Assembly: GCF_029223485.1 (NCBI RefSeq)
Contig: NZ_JARHTP010000024.1
Coordinates: forward strand, 1-64,000
Direction of reading: 5' to 3'
Origin: Streptomyces coacervatus
Lineage (GTDB): Bacteria > Actinomycetota > Actinomycetes > Streptomycetales > Streptomycetaceae
DNA: 64,000 nucleotides
Part shown: positions 36,545-45,112 of the stretch, piece by piece
How positions within the stretch are numbered: position 1 is the stretch's first letter
Layout: the number at the start of each line of letters is the position of its first letter
The notes under the pieces: generated by a model
The model's database searches: none
What the model saw: the letters and a program-made list of their open reading frames with translations, nothing else
What the model was told of the DNA's origin: nothing
Translations under genes and position numbers: made by a program

Positions 36545-37030
36545 GTGATTCTCAATACTGTGGCGATCGGTCTCTCCGTACTAGCACTGCTGAGTTCGAC
36601 CTACTTCGCGTTCCAGCAGGTGTCGTCCATGAAGCGCGCCAACTACCTTCCGGCGTACCTGGCGTTACTCAATGAATTCCGGTCACCGACGTTCCATCAA
36701 CATCACAGGTACGTCATCCAGCGGCTTGGGGTCGAACACGATCCTGATCTTGGTATCTCCGGCCTGCCTGCGGAGGCTCAGGAAGCCGTTTATGACGTCG
36801 CCTTCTTCTTGCACAACTTCGTGATCCTCAAGCGGCTGGGCATCATCGACGACCGCTACTTGATGACGCTCAACAACAGAGTCGTGCGCACATGGGAGGC
36901 CATTGGTCCGTTCGTGCGGCGCGAACGCGAGCTGGTCCCGCTACCTCATCTGCTGCAGGTTCTTGAAGACTATGCGGCAGGTGCCGCCGTCCTCCCACCC
37001 GAATCGGGCCGGAGCCTGCTCCGGCCCTGA
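36545..37030 (+). CDS. DUF4760-like membrane-anchored protein
   Basis: 161 residues from GTG 36545 (VILNTVAIGLSVLALLSSTY); ATG 36461 in the same frame is an alternative. One N-terminal membrane helix at 2-22 is followed by a cytosolic helical domain (QQVSSMKRANYLPAYLALLN, AQEAVYDVAFFLHNFVILKR, LNNRVVRTWEAIGPFVRRER). This layout and the 'FFxxxxxLxxxGxID' core match DUF4760 proteins, which have no assigned function but are frequent next to defence or stress genes. Converges on the phosphotransferase gene. Confidence 0.6.
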   Translation: MILNTVAIGLSVLALLSSTYFAFQQVSSMKRANYLPAYLALLNEFRSPTFHQHHRYVIQRLGVEHDPDLGISGLPAEAQEAVYDVAFFLHNFVILKRLGIIDDRYLMTLNNRVVRTWEAIGPFVRRERELVPLPHLLQVLEDYAAGAAVLPPESGRSLLRP

Positions 37031-37125
37031 TCAATCGAGGGACTCTGCCAGCCGTCCCTGCTCCAGTCCGCAATGACACCTCCGGAGATCACCGCACGCC
37101 AACCCACCCTCCTGCGGCACGACGG

Positions 37126-38117
37126 TCAGTCCTGCGCGCCGCCCTGGCCCAGAAGTCGGCGCAGTTCACGGTCGAGGGCGGGCAGGGCGGAGGTCTGACC
37201 GATGAGCGTGAACCAGTTGTACAACTCAAGGGCGAGCGCCATGCGGTAGAGCGGCAGGCGCGACAGCCAGGCCTCTGGCCACTGGCCGGGCTGTTGTCCG
37301 GTTGCGGACACGCCGTACGCGGACAGCAGCCCGGCGATTTTCGTTGCGTCCCCGTGCATGGAGAACGCATCCAGGCGCACGAAGTCCATCAGCGGATCTG
37401 CCGCATGCAGGTTGACCGGGTCGAGCAGCCCGCTCAGCGAGCAGCTGCCGTCCTGAGCGAGTTGCACCAGGAGGTTGAGTCGTGCACGTCACCATGGCAG
37501 TAGGCGGGTCGCGGGCATGCGGCAAACGCCGAGGCGTGCTCGGCAACGTGGGCGGCGAGCCGGCCTGCCAGGGCTGGATCGCCCCAGTGGTGACGGAACC
37601 GGCCCAGCTCGCGCTCGAACATGCGGGCCATGTGGGCGCGGTTGTCCGGCAGCGGGTCGCGGATCTCGCCGTTGACGTGCCCATACCCGTGGGCAGAGAT
37701 GGCGTGCAGGCGGCCGAGCACCTGGCCCAGCTGCCGGTAGACCTCATAGCACTGCGCACGGGTGAGCTCCGCGTCGAGCGCCGTAAGTGTGCGGCCCGGG
37801 CGCAGCGAGGAGACGATGCACGGGCGGCCATCGAGCGCTGGCGTTGACCTGCTGAACGCCAGCACGCGCGGCGAGATGCCGACGCCGTGGTCGGTCAGGA
37901 ATCTCAGCGCACGCGCTTCCTTCGCCGCGTACCCGAAGCTGTCGGCCCCATAGATCTTCAGCACGACCGGCGCCACGCCGGCGCGGGCGAACTCGATGCG
38001 GTACGCGCCGGTGACCGATCCCTCGGCGAACCGCGAGACGGCACGCACCGGGCCATTCGCAGCCAGCAGCTCCTCAAACAGCTCGCCGACGCATTCCACG
38101 GTCACGGCTTCGGACAC
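37126..38117 (-). pseudogene. APH-family phosphotransferase with a one-base frameshift
   Basis: From GTG 38117 (VSEAVTVECVGELFEELLAA) the frame covers the N-lobe (APVVLKIYGADSFGYAAKEA, with the ATP-binding Lys) and the catalytic loop (PRPAYCHGDVHDS). Near 37465 it runs into unrelated sequence. The next frame continues at once with LVQLAQDGSCSLSGLLDPVN and the DFG-like Asp region (DPLMDFVRLDAF) to 37126. One missing base in CTCAACC would give HGDVHDSNLLVQLAQDG, the normal family sequence. The intact protein would be about 330 residues, an aminoglycoside or small-molecule kinase. It is functional only if the shift is a sequencing artefact. Confidence 0.75.
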
Positions 38118-38637
38118 CCTGGAAGGCTACGAGCGTTCCCCATGACCTCAGCGAAGAGTGCTGGTGGAGGCGCCGACTGCTGCGCGAGGCTTCGGCTTTC
38201 GTGGCTGCGGTTGGTGGGGAACTCTCGCCGAGGGCCTGCTTCATATTTGCGCAAACGGAACTGCAAAGAGGTGAGGGCCGGTGCGGCGGAGCCCTTGCTT
38301 GTCGTTCTGCGGGCGTGCGCGGGGCACGCAGAGGGCGGCTGAGCAGGGCGGAATCCCGGTGCTGTTCCGTATTTATGCAGGAAGATCGACTGCCTGATCG
38401 GACGCGGTCACCTTCGGTCCGATTCAGGCAGTTCCGAAAGCGCTCGTGCGTTCACCTCGTCACCGTCCGGTAATTAGTCACCGCTGCGACGTTCGAACTT
38501 TGCGAGATGAACCGTTTATATAGCGCCGGGTGTGACGGAAGCACTACCGTCCGTTGACGCGAGGAAACCCCGGGCAGGCTCGCTACCAACTCCGGGGTCC
38601 CTCATCGACGAGACCAAGAAAGGCAGGTAAGTGCCCC

Positions 38638-38904
38638 GTGCTTGACCCGTTTTCCGTCGCTGCTCTCATCCGGGCGGCGACTCGCGACGACGCTAGCATT
38701 CCGCGTCTTCCCCGGAATGAAACGCGTATCGCGAGTGCCTGGACTGTCACGGTGCAGGCGAGCGTGTTCCTGGCCGTTGTAGTGCTGCCCCTGATCCTGA
38801 TCCTCGGGTGGTGGACGGCGCCGGCCACCGCGGCCGTGGTCGCGGGCCTGATGGCCACGATGCGTCAGTCTCGCTGCTTCTACCAGCGTTTTCGGCTGAG
38901 CTGA
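38638..38904 (+). CDS. Small membrane protein of unknown function
   Basis: 88 residues from GTG 38638 (VLDPFSVAALIRAATRDD). Two adjoining hydrophobic segments (VTVQASVFLAVVVLPLILIL and ATAAVVAGLMATM) suggest a helical hairpin in the membrane with a basic tail (RQSRCFYQRFRLS). No family is recognised. The upstream 120 bp contain a relatively AT-rich stretch (about 38505-38525) suited to a promoter. The same strand continues with the zinc-finger HTH gene 155 bp later. Confidence 0.5.
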   Translation: MLDPFSVAALIRAATRDDASIPRLPRNETRIASAWTVTVQASVFLAVVVLPLILILGWWTAPATAAVVAGLMATMRQSRCFYQRFRLS

Positions 38905-39059
38905 GCGGCCTTGAGGGTGGCGGCGAGCTGCTGGGCGCGCCGCCACCCGTCGAGGCGGCAGCCAGCACGGTGGTTTTAGGAATGCCGAATTCCTCTTCCC
39001 GGTGCGCAAGAAGTGACGCATCTGGGATGAGAAACGGCCACATGCACGTGGGAGGAACG

Positions 39060-40133
39060 ATGGCGGGCACCAGTCCCCGCTATGACAGCTGCCGCTACTG
39101 CCAGGAGCGGTTTACCCAGAGGAGCGGTCCCGGCCGGAAGCGGGAGTACTGCAGCATCGACTGCCGACGCAAGGAGCAGCGGAAACGGGACGGCCGGCTG
39201 GAGCGTCAGGAACACAGTGCGCTCCCGCTGGGCCGGCGGATCGCGGAGGATCTGCAGGCACTGGCGGCGGCGTTGCTGGAGGCCGAGTATGACGGGCGGC
39301 CTGTGAAGGAGTTGTTGCGCTGCGCGGACGAGGTGGCCCGGGAGGTGGACTACTACCGGGCTGCGGCCGTGCAGGACGCCCGCAACCAGGGCGTGAGTTG
39401 GGAGCAGGTGGCCGAGGCCGCCCGGGTGAGTGCGACGACGGCACGTACCCGGTGGCCGGAGAGCCGGGTCAAGGAGCGGCTGAAGCGGCGGGCCGGGGAG
39501 CGGGCCGCGGTGCGGCAGCCGTCCGCGCCCCTCATGCCGGGCCCTGGCGATACGGAGGGCAAGGCGCTGTCGCAGGCGGCCGAGCGGGCGTCGGTGAAGC
39601 TGGGCTCGGCACTGTCGTATCTGCACCGGGCCAGTGGGCTGACGGTCAGGGAGGTGGCCGATCAGACGTCGCTGTCACCGTCGTACATCTCGCGGATTTT
39701 CTCTGGGGAGCGCACGCCGACCTGGCCGGTGGTGTGCACGCTGGCGGAGCTGTTCGACGGTGATCCTGCAGAGCTGAGTGCGCTGTTCGAGAGTGCACAT
39801 GGGCTGGTGCCGCCGGGGCGGCATGCGATTCCTGATGCGGTGGCGCGCCTGCAGGCGGCGCTGCGGGGGCTGCATCTGGCCGCGGGGCGGCCTCAGTTCG
39901 GGGTGGTGCGCAGGGCCGCGCGCGGGGCGCTGAGCACGCAGGCGATCAGCGAGATCCTGGGTGGCGAGATGATTCCGGGGTGGGAGCAGACAGCGGCTCT
40001 GGTGACCGCGTTGGGCGGCTGGCCTGCGGATGTACGGCCGCTGTGGGAGGCCGTCCACTACACGTTCCTGCTGTGCCTGGACCCTCCGGAGGGTCCAGGG
40101 CAGCCTCCAGCCGCCCGTTCCGAGTCCCCCTGA
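39060..40133 (+). CDS. HTH regulator with N-terminal zinc-finger-like motif
   Basis: 357 residues from ATG 39060, with GGAGG just upstream. The N-terminus has a C-x2-C...C-x4-C set (SCRYCQERF, YCSIDCRRKEQRKR) followed by a basic stretch. A helix-turn-helix lies at about 105-140 (VSWEQVAEAARVSATTARTR), and an XRE domain at about 180-235 (GLTVREVADQTSLSPSYISR). A third HTH-like unit comes near the end (GALSTQAISEILGGEMIPGW). It opens a rightward regulatory group with the sigma-like gene 28 bp after it and the methyltransferase beyond, probably one operon. The combination suggests a DNA-binding developmental or stress regulator. Confidence 0.75.
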   Translation: MAGTSPRYDSCRYCQERFTQRSGPGRKREYCSIDCRRKEQRKRDGRLERQEHSALPLGRRIAEDLQALAAALLEAEYDGRPVKELLRCADEVAREVDYYRAAAVQDARNQGVSWEQVAEAARVSATTARTRWPESRVKERLKRRAGERAAVRQPSAPLMPGPGDTEGKALSQAAERASVKLGSALSYLHRASGLTVREVADQTSLSPSYISRIFSGERTPTWPVVCTLAELFDGDPAELSALFESAHGLVPPGRHAIPDAVARLQAALRGLHLAAGRPQFGVVRRAARGALSTQAISEILGGEMIPGWEQTAALVTALGGWPADVRPLWEAVHYTFLLCLDPPEGPGQPPAARSESP

Positions 40134-40161
40134 TGCTTCCCGCGTCCCGGAGAGAGGTGCC

Positions 40162-40704
40162 ATGTTCGTGTCTTTGCGCCGCCGCGGTGAGGCTCCGGCG
40201 CGGGCGTGCTGTCCGCAGCAGGTGCCCGGCTATGCCCCGCAGCCAGCGATCGAGCTGGTTTTGCCGCTGGAGTACACGGCGTTTTGTCTGCTGCACCAGG
40301 ACCGCTATCTGCACTACACGCGCGAGCGGGTGCAGGATGCGTGGATGAGCCAGCAGGTCGTGGAGGCTGTCTTGGGCAATCTCGTCACGATCTGGCCGAC
40401 GGTCATCAGCAGTCCCCGCCCGGCGGCGGTGGCGTGGCGGCTGTTGGACGCGCTGATTGCTTCTGCGCTGCGCAGCCGCAGGGCCGGGGCGACGCTTCCG
40501 GTGGATGCGGTGCACCGGATGCTGCCGCGGGGGCAGGCGGATGCGGTGATCCTGCGCTGTCGGCTGCACTTGAGTGAGAAGCAGGCGGCCGAGCTGATGG
40601 GGGTCGAGGCGCCGGCGGTCGCCTCTCAGCTGCGGATGGCACAGCGGGCGCTGCCTGGCCGGTGGACGGCGGCGCCCGCCGGATCTGCGGGGGCGCAAGC
40701 ATAA
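40162..40704 (+). CDS. Sigma-factor-like protein, region 4 type
   Basis: 180 residues from ATG 40162, with GAGAGG upstream. The N-terminal half resembles sigma region 2 loosely (YTAFCLLHQDRYLHYTRERV, then WMSQQVVEAVLGNLVTIWPT). The C-terminal part has the region-4 pattern (ILRCRLHLSEKQAAELMGVE, then VASQLRMAQRALPG). Such diverged sigma-like proteins are frequent in streptomycetes in small regulatory operons. It might bind RNA polymerase or DNA only; full sigma activity is uncertain because region 2 motifs are weak. Confidence 0.6.
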   Translation: MFVSLRRRGEAPARACCPQQVPGYAPQPAIELVLPLEYTAFCLLHQDRYLHYTRERVQDAWMSQQVVEAVLGNLVTIWPTVISSPRPAAVAWRLLDALIASALRSRRAGATLPVDAVHRMLPRGQADAVILRCRLHLSEKQAAELMGVEAPAVASQLRMAQRALPGRWTAAPAGSAGAQA

Positions 40705-40826
40705 GGGGGGTGCGTACGCCGGTGGCAGGCGGGCAACGAGGCCTTGCTGTAGCGCACTTCGGGCCGTCGCGAGTAATTCTGTGGAGAACTGTCCCGGCCT
40801 GGCGCGGCTTTCCTACCATGGAGTGT

Positions 40827-40849
40827 CTGCAGCATGCAGCGTGCTGCAG
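40827..40849. promoter_or_regulatory. Inverted repeat upstream of the methyltransferase gene
   Basis: CTGCAGCA (40827-40834) and TGCTGCAG (40842-40849) are perfect inverted arms around TGCAGCG, 25 bp before the GTG start. It could be an operator or an RNA hairpin in the leader. Confidence 0.4.
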
Positions 40850-40874
40850 GTACGTGGACGGGTGGGGTGCCGCA

Positions 40875-41690
40875 GTGGAACGCGGGCGGGTGCCGCGGTT
40901 GGACGTCCTCGACGTCACCTCGCCGAATCCTGCCCGGATGACCAACTACCTGCTGGGCGGCAAGGATCACTATCCCGCGGACCGGGAGGCATGTGCGCGG
41001 CTGCTGCAGCTGGTCCCCGCCGCACGGCAGGTCGCCGATTCCGCGCACCGGTTCCTGCTGCGGGTGACCAGTCAGCTGGTGCGGGAGTACGGGGTGCGCC
41101 AGTTCGTGGTCTTGGGTGCGGGGCTGCCGACCCCGGTGGCTGTGCATCAGGTCGCCCAGAGCATCGATGCGCGGGCGCGGGTCGTCTATGCCGACGAGGA
41201 TGCGCTGGTGCTCGCCCATGCCCGGGCGCTGTGGGAGGACCGGCGGCGCACCCTGGTCGTGCGGGGCGGCCCGCTGCAGACGCGGCAGTTACTGGGCGAC
41301 CCGGCGGTGCGCCGGCTGATCGACATCACCCTGCCGGTGGCGGTGTTGTTCGTGTCCGTGCTGCACACGATCCCCGAGCCCGCCGATCCGGCCGTGGTGC
41401 TGGAGCAGACGGCCGCCCTGCTCGCGCCGGGAAGTCTTGTCGCGGCCAGTCACCTGGTCGGTGAGGATGCCGACGTGCGGCGGCAGGCCGATGCGGTGTG
41501 GCGGGAGGCTGCCGGCGGGCGGTGGGGGCGGGTGCGGCCGCGCGCGGAGGTCGGCCCGTATTTCGGGGCGCTGCGGCTGCTGGCGCCGGGGTTGGTCGAT
41601 GTGGGCCGGTGGCGGCCGGGCAGTGACCGCACGGCGGGTTCCGGCGACCGGGCGTGGGCCGAGTACGGCGGGGTGGCCCTGGTGCGCTGA
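40875..41690 (+). CDS. S-adenosyl methyltransferase (Methyltransf_19 family)
   Basis: 271 residues from GTG 40875; ATG 40818 in frame is an alternative. The family hallmark is near the start: SPNPARMTNYLLGGKDHYPA. A Rossmann core follows (YGVRQFVVLGAGLPTPVAVH, ARVVYADEDALVLAHARALW, LPVAVLFVSVLHTIPEPADP). These SAM-dependent enzymes (formerly DUF574) are abundant in streptomycetes beside HTH/DUF397 regulators; their substrates are unknown. Here it closes the rightward group of zinc-finger HTH and sigma-like genes and faces the DUF5753 regulator. Confidence 0.8.
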   Translation: MERGRVPRLDVLDVTSPNPARMTNYLLGGKDHYPADREACARLLQLVPAARQVADSAHRFLLRVTSQLVREYGVRQFVVLGAGLPTPVAVHQVAQSIDARARVVYADEDALVLAHARALWEDRRRTLVVRGGPLQTRQLLGDPAVRRLIDITLPVAVLFVSVLHTIPEPADPAVVLEQTAALLAPGSLVAASHLVGEDADVRRQADAVWREAAGGRWGRVRPRAEVGPYFGALRLLAPGLVDVGRWRPGSDRTAGSGDRAWAEYGGVALVR

Positions 41691-41717
41691 CGCGTGCTGC
41701 GGCGGTCGCCTCGCAGC

Positions 41718-42620
41718 TCAGCTGAGGGTGTACTCGAGCAGGTCGAGGCTGTCCTGCGGGGAGAGCGCGGACTGGGCCAGGCCGTCCAGGACACCGCGGT
41801 AGTGCTGGGTCTCCTCGGGCTTGTCCAGGTACTCGGCGTCCCGCAGCTGCTCGAGGTAGACGATGTCGGGCAGGGCAGGCAGGTCGAAGCGCAGGTGTGT
41901 GATCGGGAAGCCGGCCGCGATGCAGCCGGGCCGGTTGAACGGTGCAATCTGGACCGTGACGTGGCCGAGCTGCGCCATCGTCATCAGATGCCGCACCTGG
42001 TCGCGCATGACCTGCTCGCCGCCCATGGGCCGGTGCAGCACGGCCTCGTCGAGAATGGCCCACAGGTGGGGCGGGTCCTGGCGGGCCAGGACGTTCTGGC
42101 GGGTCGCCCGCAGCTTCACGCGGTCGTTGACCTCTTCCTGCGGGGCGTGGGGGTAGGCCTGGCGCACGAGTGCCTCGGTGTAGGCGGCCGTCTGCAGCAG
42201 CCCGGGCACCAGCTGCACCTCGTAGGTGCGGATGGTGGAGGCCGCCTCCTGCAGGCCGATCAGCTTGCCGCACCAGTCCGGCAGCACCCCGTCGAAACGA
42301 TGCCACCAGCCGGGCTGCCGGGACAGGCGCACTATCTCCGCGAAGCGGGCAAGGGCAGGGCGGTCGGTGACGCCGTAGAGGGTGAGCAGGTCCATCACGT
42401 CGTCGTGCTTGCAGGTGACCAGGGCGCGCTCCATCCGGGAGATCTTGGCTTCCGATCCGCGGATGAAGCGCCCGGCCGCCTCCGCTTCGATCCCGGCTGC
42501 CTTGCGCAGCGCGCGCAGCAGGTGCCCCAGGACCAGGCGCAGCGCGATCGGGCTGCGCGCGGAGGCGGCGAGGTAGTACTCGAGTGTGGGTGCATCGACC
42601 GGAGGGGCGGGCGCGGGCAT
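41718..42620 (-). CDS. XRE-family DUF5753 transcriptional regulator
   Basis: 300 residues from ATG 42620, with AGGAG six bases upstream. The N-terminal helix-turn-helix covers about 28-85 (LGHLLRALRKAAGIEAEAAG, then RGSEAKISRMERALVTCKHD). The DUF5753 domain fills the rest (YEVQLVPGLLQTAAYTEALV, ILDEAVLHRPMGGEQVMRDQ, IVYLEQLRDAEYLDKPEE). In streptomycetes these proteins are encoded with a DUF397 partner and an anti-sigma-like ATPase, as at the whiJ/bldB-type loci that influence development. Exactly that set is found here, with the DUF397 gene 87 bp upstream on the same strand. Confidence 0.85.
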   Translation of the reverse strand: MPAPAPPVDAPTLEYYLAASARSPIALRLVLGHLLRALRKAAGIEAEAAGRFIRGSEAKISRMERALVTCKHDDVMDLLTLYGVTDRPALARFAEIVRLSRQPGWWHRFDGVLPDWCGKLIGLQEAASTIRTYEVQLVPGLLQTAAYTEALVRQAYPHAPQEEVNDRVKLRATRQNVLARQDPPHLWAILDEAVLHRPMGGEQVMRDQVRHLMTMAQLGHVTVQIAPFNRPGCIAAGFPITHLRFDLPALPDIVYLEQLRDAEYLDKPEETQHYRGVLDGLAQSALSPQDSLDLLEYTLS

Positions 42621-42707
42621 GGGGTCTCCTGTGAAGCGCAGACGACGGGCGTCAGTTTCTCAGGATGCCGTCCGGCGAGGACCCAATTGCGGGTTTTCTG
42701 CCTGGCG

Positions 42708-42944
42708 TTAGCTGGCGATTAAGTCGAACTCGCCGTCCTTCACCCCCGCGATGAAGGCCGCGATCTCCGCCCGCGTGTACACCAGCGCGGGACCCTGCGG
42801 GTCCCGGGAGTTACGCACCGCCACAGAACCTCCAGCAAGTAAGGCCACCTCGACGCAGTTTCCGTCGGCCGTACTGTGACGGCTTTTCAGCCACGTGACG
42901 TCGTGCAGGGAATCCGCCGGGACACCGTTGATGATCTGCGCCAT
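42708..42944 (-). CDS. DUF397 domain protein
   Basis: 78 residues. It shows the family motifs WLKSRHSTADGNCVEVALL, VAVRNSRDPQGPALVYTRAE and a final IAAFIAGVKDGEFD helix. DUF397 proteins are small partners of the DUF5753 regulator; known examples modulate its DNA binding. It is the promoter-proximal gene of the leftward pair and divergent from the ATPase gene, with a palindrome in between. The ATG at 42944 has AAGGCGG upstream. Confidence 0.85.
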   Translation of the reverse strand: MAQIINGVPADSLHDVTWLKSRHSTADGNCVEVALLAGGSVAVRNSRDPQGPALVYTRAEIAAFIAGVKDGEFDLIAS

Positions 42945-43038
42945 GTCCGCCTTCTTTCGACCCTGTCCGAATTCTTTTCACCTCTGGTCCGTGCTGTTCT
43001 CCTTGCTGAGTACAAGCGTTCCCTCCCCTTCTCGTTCG

Positions 43039-43067
43039 GATGCAAGTCACTGATGCAATTGCATCCA
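43039..43067. promoter_or_regulatory. Nested palindromes in the divergent promoter
   Basis: GATGCAATTGCATC (43052-43065) is a perfect 14-bp palindrome, unusually AT-rich for this region. Its right half TTGCATCC (43060-43067) also pairs with GGATGCAA at 43039-43046. It is a likely operator for the DUF5753 regulator between the DUF397 and ATPase genes. Confidence 0.5.
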
Positions 43068-43147
43068 CGGCGAGGCGGGGCGGATACTAACCAGTCGGGG
43101 CAGGTTGCGCGGCCCGCAGAACTGGACGTCTTCCGGGGGGATGAACA

Positions 43148-43696
43148 GTGGCAGCACACGCGGTAGAGGCGCCGAGCCGGGCCGCAGAAGTCGAGCCCAT
43201 GCCCTCCTCGTCGGGCCGTCGCCCTCTCGCGACGACCGCCCTGGTCCCACCCACCGCACCGGACTGGGGCCTCGCCCTGGGAATCAGCACGAGCGACTTC
43301 GCCGCCCGGGCATTCACCTGCGAACCCACCAGTCTGCAAAGCGTCCGCCGCTTCGTCCGCGAGACCATCAGCGCCTGGGGACTGAACATGCTCGCCGAAG
43401 ACATGACGACGGTGGTCAACGAGCTGACGACCAACGCGGTGCGCCATGCACTGGACGGATGCGCAGAAGCACCCGGCAAGGCATGGCTGGGCATAGCCCG
43501 CACCGGCGGCGCCGTGGTGTGTGCCGTGACCGACCCCAGTTCCACTCCCCCGACCCGCCGCCATCCCGAACGCCTGGCAGAAGCGGGCCGGGGCCTCCTC
43601 GTCGTGGACGCCCTGACCGGTCACCAGTGGGGCTACGCCCAGACCGCCCCCGACGGAAAGACCGTCTGGGCCCGCCTCACCACCCCCCGCTGCTGA
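43148..43696 (+). CDS. Anti-sigma-type ATP-binding protein (HATPase_c_2)
   Basis: 182 residues from GTG 43148, with a GGGGGGA site upstream. The GHKL ATPase core shows the N box (DMTTVVNELTTNAVRHAL, with the Mg-binding Asn), a G1-like loop (CAVTDPSSTPPTRRHP) and a G2-like loop (AEAGRGLLVVDALTGH). The RsbW-type layout (SVRRFVRETISAWGL before the N box) is typical of streptomycete 'ATP-binding protein' partners of DUF397/DUF5753 pairs. It may act as a serine kinase or anti-sigma binder. The first 50 residues are Pro/Ser-rich. Confidence 0.85.
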   Translation: MAAHAVEAPSRAAEVEPMPSSSGRRPLATTALVPPTAPDWGLALGISTSDFAARAFTCEPTSLQSVRRFVRETISAWGLNMLAEDMTTVVNELTTNAVRHALDGCAEAPGKAWLGIARTGGAVVCAVTDPSSTPPTRRHPERLAEAGRGLLVVDALTGHQWGYAQTAPDGKTVWARLTTPRC

Positions 43697-43813
43697 CCCG
43701 CCCAGGTCCCCCGTGACTCGGACGGCAAGCCGACGACGGCCCGCGGCCGCGCCGTAAACGCTGGGCTGCGGCCAAGGCCCGTGAGCCGGGTCTTGGCCAT
43801 GAACAACTGGTCG

Positions 43814-44710
43814 TCATGTCGCTCCAGTTGGTGAAATGGCGTACCAGGCCTGCGACTTCGCTCTGGGTTCCCGCCACCAATTGCCCCCTGGCTTCATGCG
43901 CGGTGATCCGGCGACGTGCGCGGACTCCGGTTGAGGCGGAGGCGGCACAGGGCCGACCGCTTTGCGCGGCGGGAACACCGCTACGGTGGGGCCGGTCCGT
44001 GCAGCCCGCGTGGTGCGGGTCAGCTCGGCGGTGGCCTGCTCCAGCCGCTCCCGGGTGTGCTTCAGCTCGTTCTCGACTCGCGCCAGCTCGTGCTGCACCT
44101 CCCTCATGGCGGGGCGAGCCTCGCCCTTGCGGTAGGCGTTCACGCGTTCCCAGGCGTGAGCCCAGTGCTGGAGCTGGTGGTCCGGAACGTCGCCGCAGTA
44201 GCGGACGAAGTTCAGCAGCAGGGCCTTGGCGGGCATGCGTCCTCGCAGAACGGCGTCGACGGTGCTCCTTGGCAGGAAGCTCACCCCCTGGACCACGGCT
44301 TTCTCCTCCATCTCCCGCAGCGTGGGGTTGCCGTTTTCCCGACGCAGGTGATTCATCGCGTGGACGAGCTGCCACGGCTCGGTGATGAACTGCGGCGGCA
44401 GCACCACGATGCGCCGCGCTCCGCGAGTACGGGCGGCCTCGTGCCGGTCGGCACTGGTCCACAGCCGCCTTGCTTCGCGAACGTCACCCCCGCACACGCG
44501 CGCGAACGCCTGTACGGTCTTCCACTTCGGAAGCCTCTCACCCTGCGCCGCCCTGAACAGGGTCGACTGGGAGACCAACAGGCCCGTCTCGTCAGCGGTC
44601 TGCGCCACCTGACTCCAGCTCAACCCGGACCGCTGGCGCAGCGACTCAAGCCACTGCGCCAGCGTCTCAACGGAGTTGTGCCCAGCCAGGGCGCCGTGCG
44701 TGCGCCCCAT
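43814..44710 (-). CDS. Helix-turn-helix protein with coiled-coil tail
   Basis: 298 residues. An N-terminal HTH at about 15-75 (LAQWLESLRQRSGLSWSQVA, LVSQSTLFRAAQGERLPKWK) is followed by a second HTH-like region near 120-165 (NPTLREMEEKAVVQGVSFLP). A coiled coil lies at about 195-240 (EVQHELARVENELKHTRERL), and the tail is Pro/Arg-rich. The plan resembles that of other streptomycete XRE proteins in this window. It probably binds DNA as a dimer through the coil. The next gene upstream ends 15 bp away on the same strand, suggesting one transcript. Confidence 0.7.
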   Translation of the reverse strand: MGRTHGALAGHNSVETLAQWLESLRQRSGLSWSQVAQTADETGLLVSQSTLFRAAQGERLPKWKTVQAFARVCGGDVREARRLWTSADRHEAARTRGARRIVVLPPQFITEPWQLVHAMNHLRRENGNPTLREMEEKAVVQGVSFLPRSTVDAVLRGRMPAKALLLNFVRYCGDVPDHQLQHWAHAWERVNAYRKGEARPAMREVQHELARVENELKHTRERLEQATAELTRTTRAARTGPTVAVFPPRKAVGPVPPPPQPESAHVAGSPRMKPGGNWWREPRAKSQAWYAISPTGAT

Positions 44711-44725
44711 CCCTCGCTCGCCCCG

Positions 44726-45112
44726 CTACGCCTGGTGGGGAGAGAAGACGGAGACCAGGCCGCGGATCAGCTCCTTGGCCATCACCCCGCCGGCGACGAC
44801 GGCCGTGACGGCCGCTTCGACGGGCATCCCGAATGCCGGAAGGCTCGCGGTGATGAGCAGGACGACCACCACCACGACCACCGCCGATGCCGGCAGCACC
44901 TGGCCGCCGGTACCGGCCTGGCCCTCGACACACAATCCTTGTGCGGGCGCGTTCTTCTTCAACTTGTCTGCCTCCTCCGCTCGTTGCGACTCGACACCGA
45001 GGCTCCCGCGCATCATCCGTCGGCTTTGCCGAGCCGACGTATAGGGGGCCTCGCGGTTACCATCGAGCCGCTCTACGATCTCCGGCAAGGCCGCACTCCC
45101 GCGCCGTTTCAT
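44726..45112 (-). CDS. Small membrane protein upstream of the HTH gene
   Basis: 128 residues from ATG 45112 (MKRRGSAALPEIVERLDGNR), with GGACAGG upstream; a longer frame starts at 45268. A polar basic first half is followed by one long or two short membrane helices (VLPASAVVVVVVVLLITASL, then PVEAAVTAVVAGGVMAKELI). It may anchor or sense for the HTH protein encoded 15 bp later. No family is recognised. Confidence 0.55.
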   Translation of the reverse strand: MKRRGSAALPEIVERLDGNREAPYTSARQSRRMMRGSLGVESQRAEEADKLKKNAPAQGLCVEGQAGTGGQVLPASAVVVVVVVLLITASLPAFGMPVEAAVTAVVAGGVMAKELIRGLVSVFSPHQA

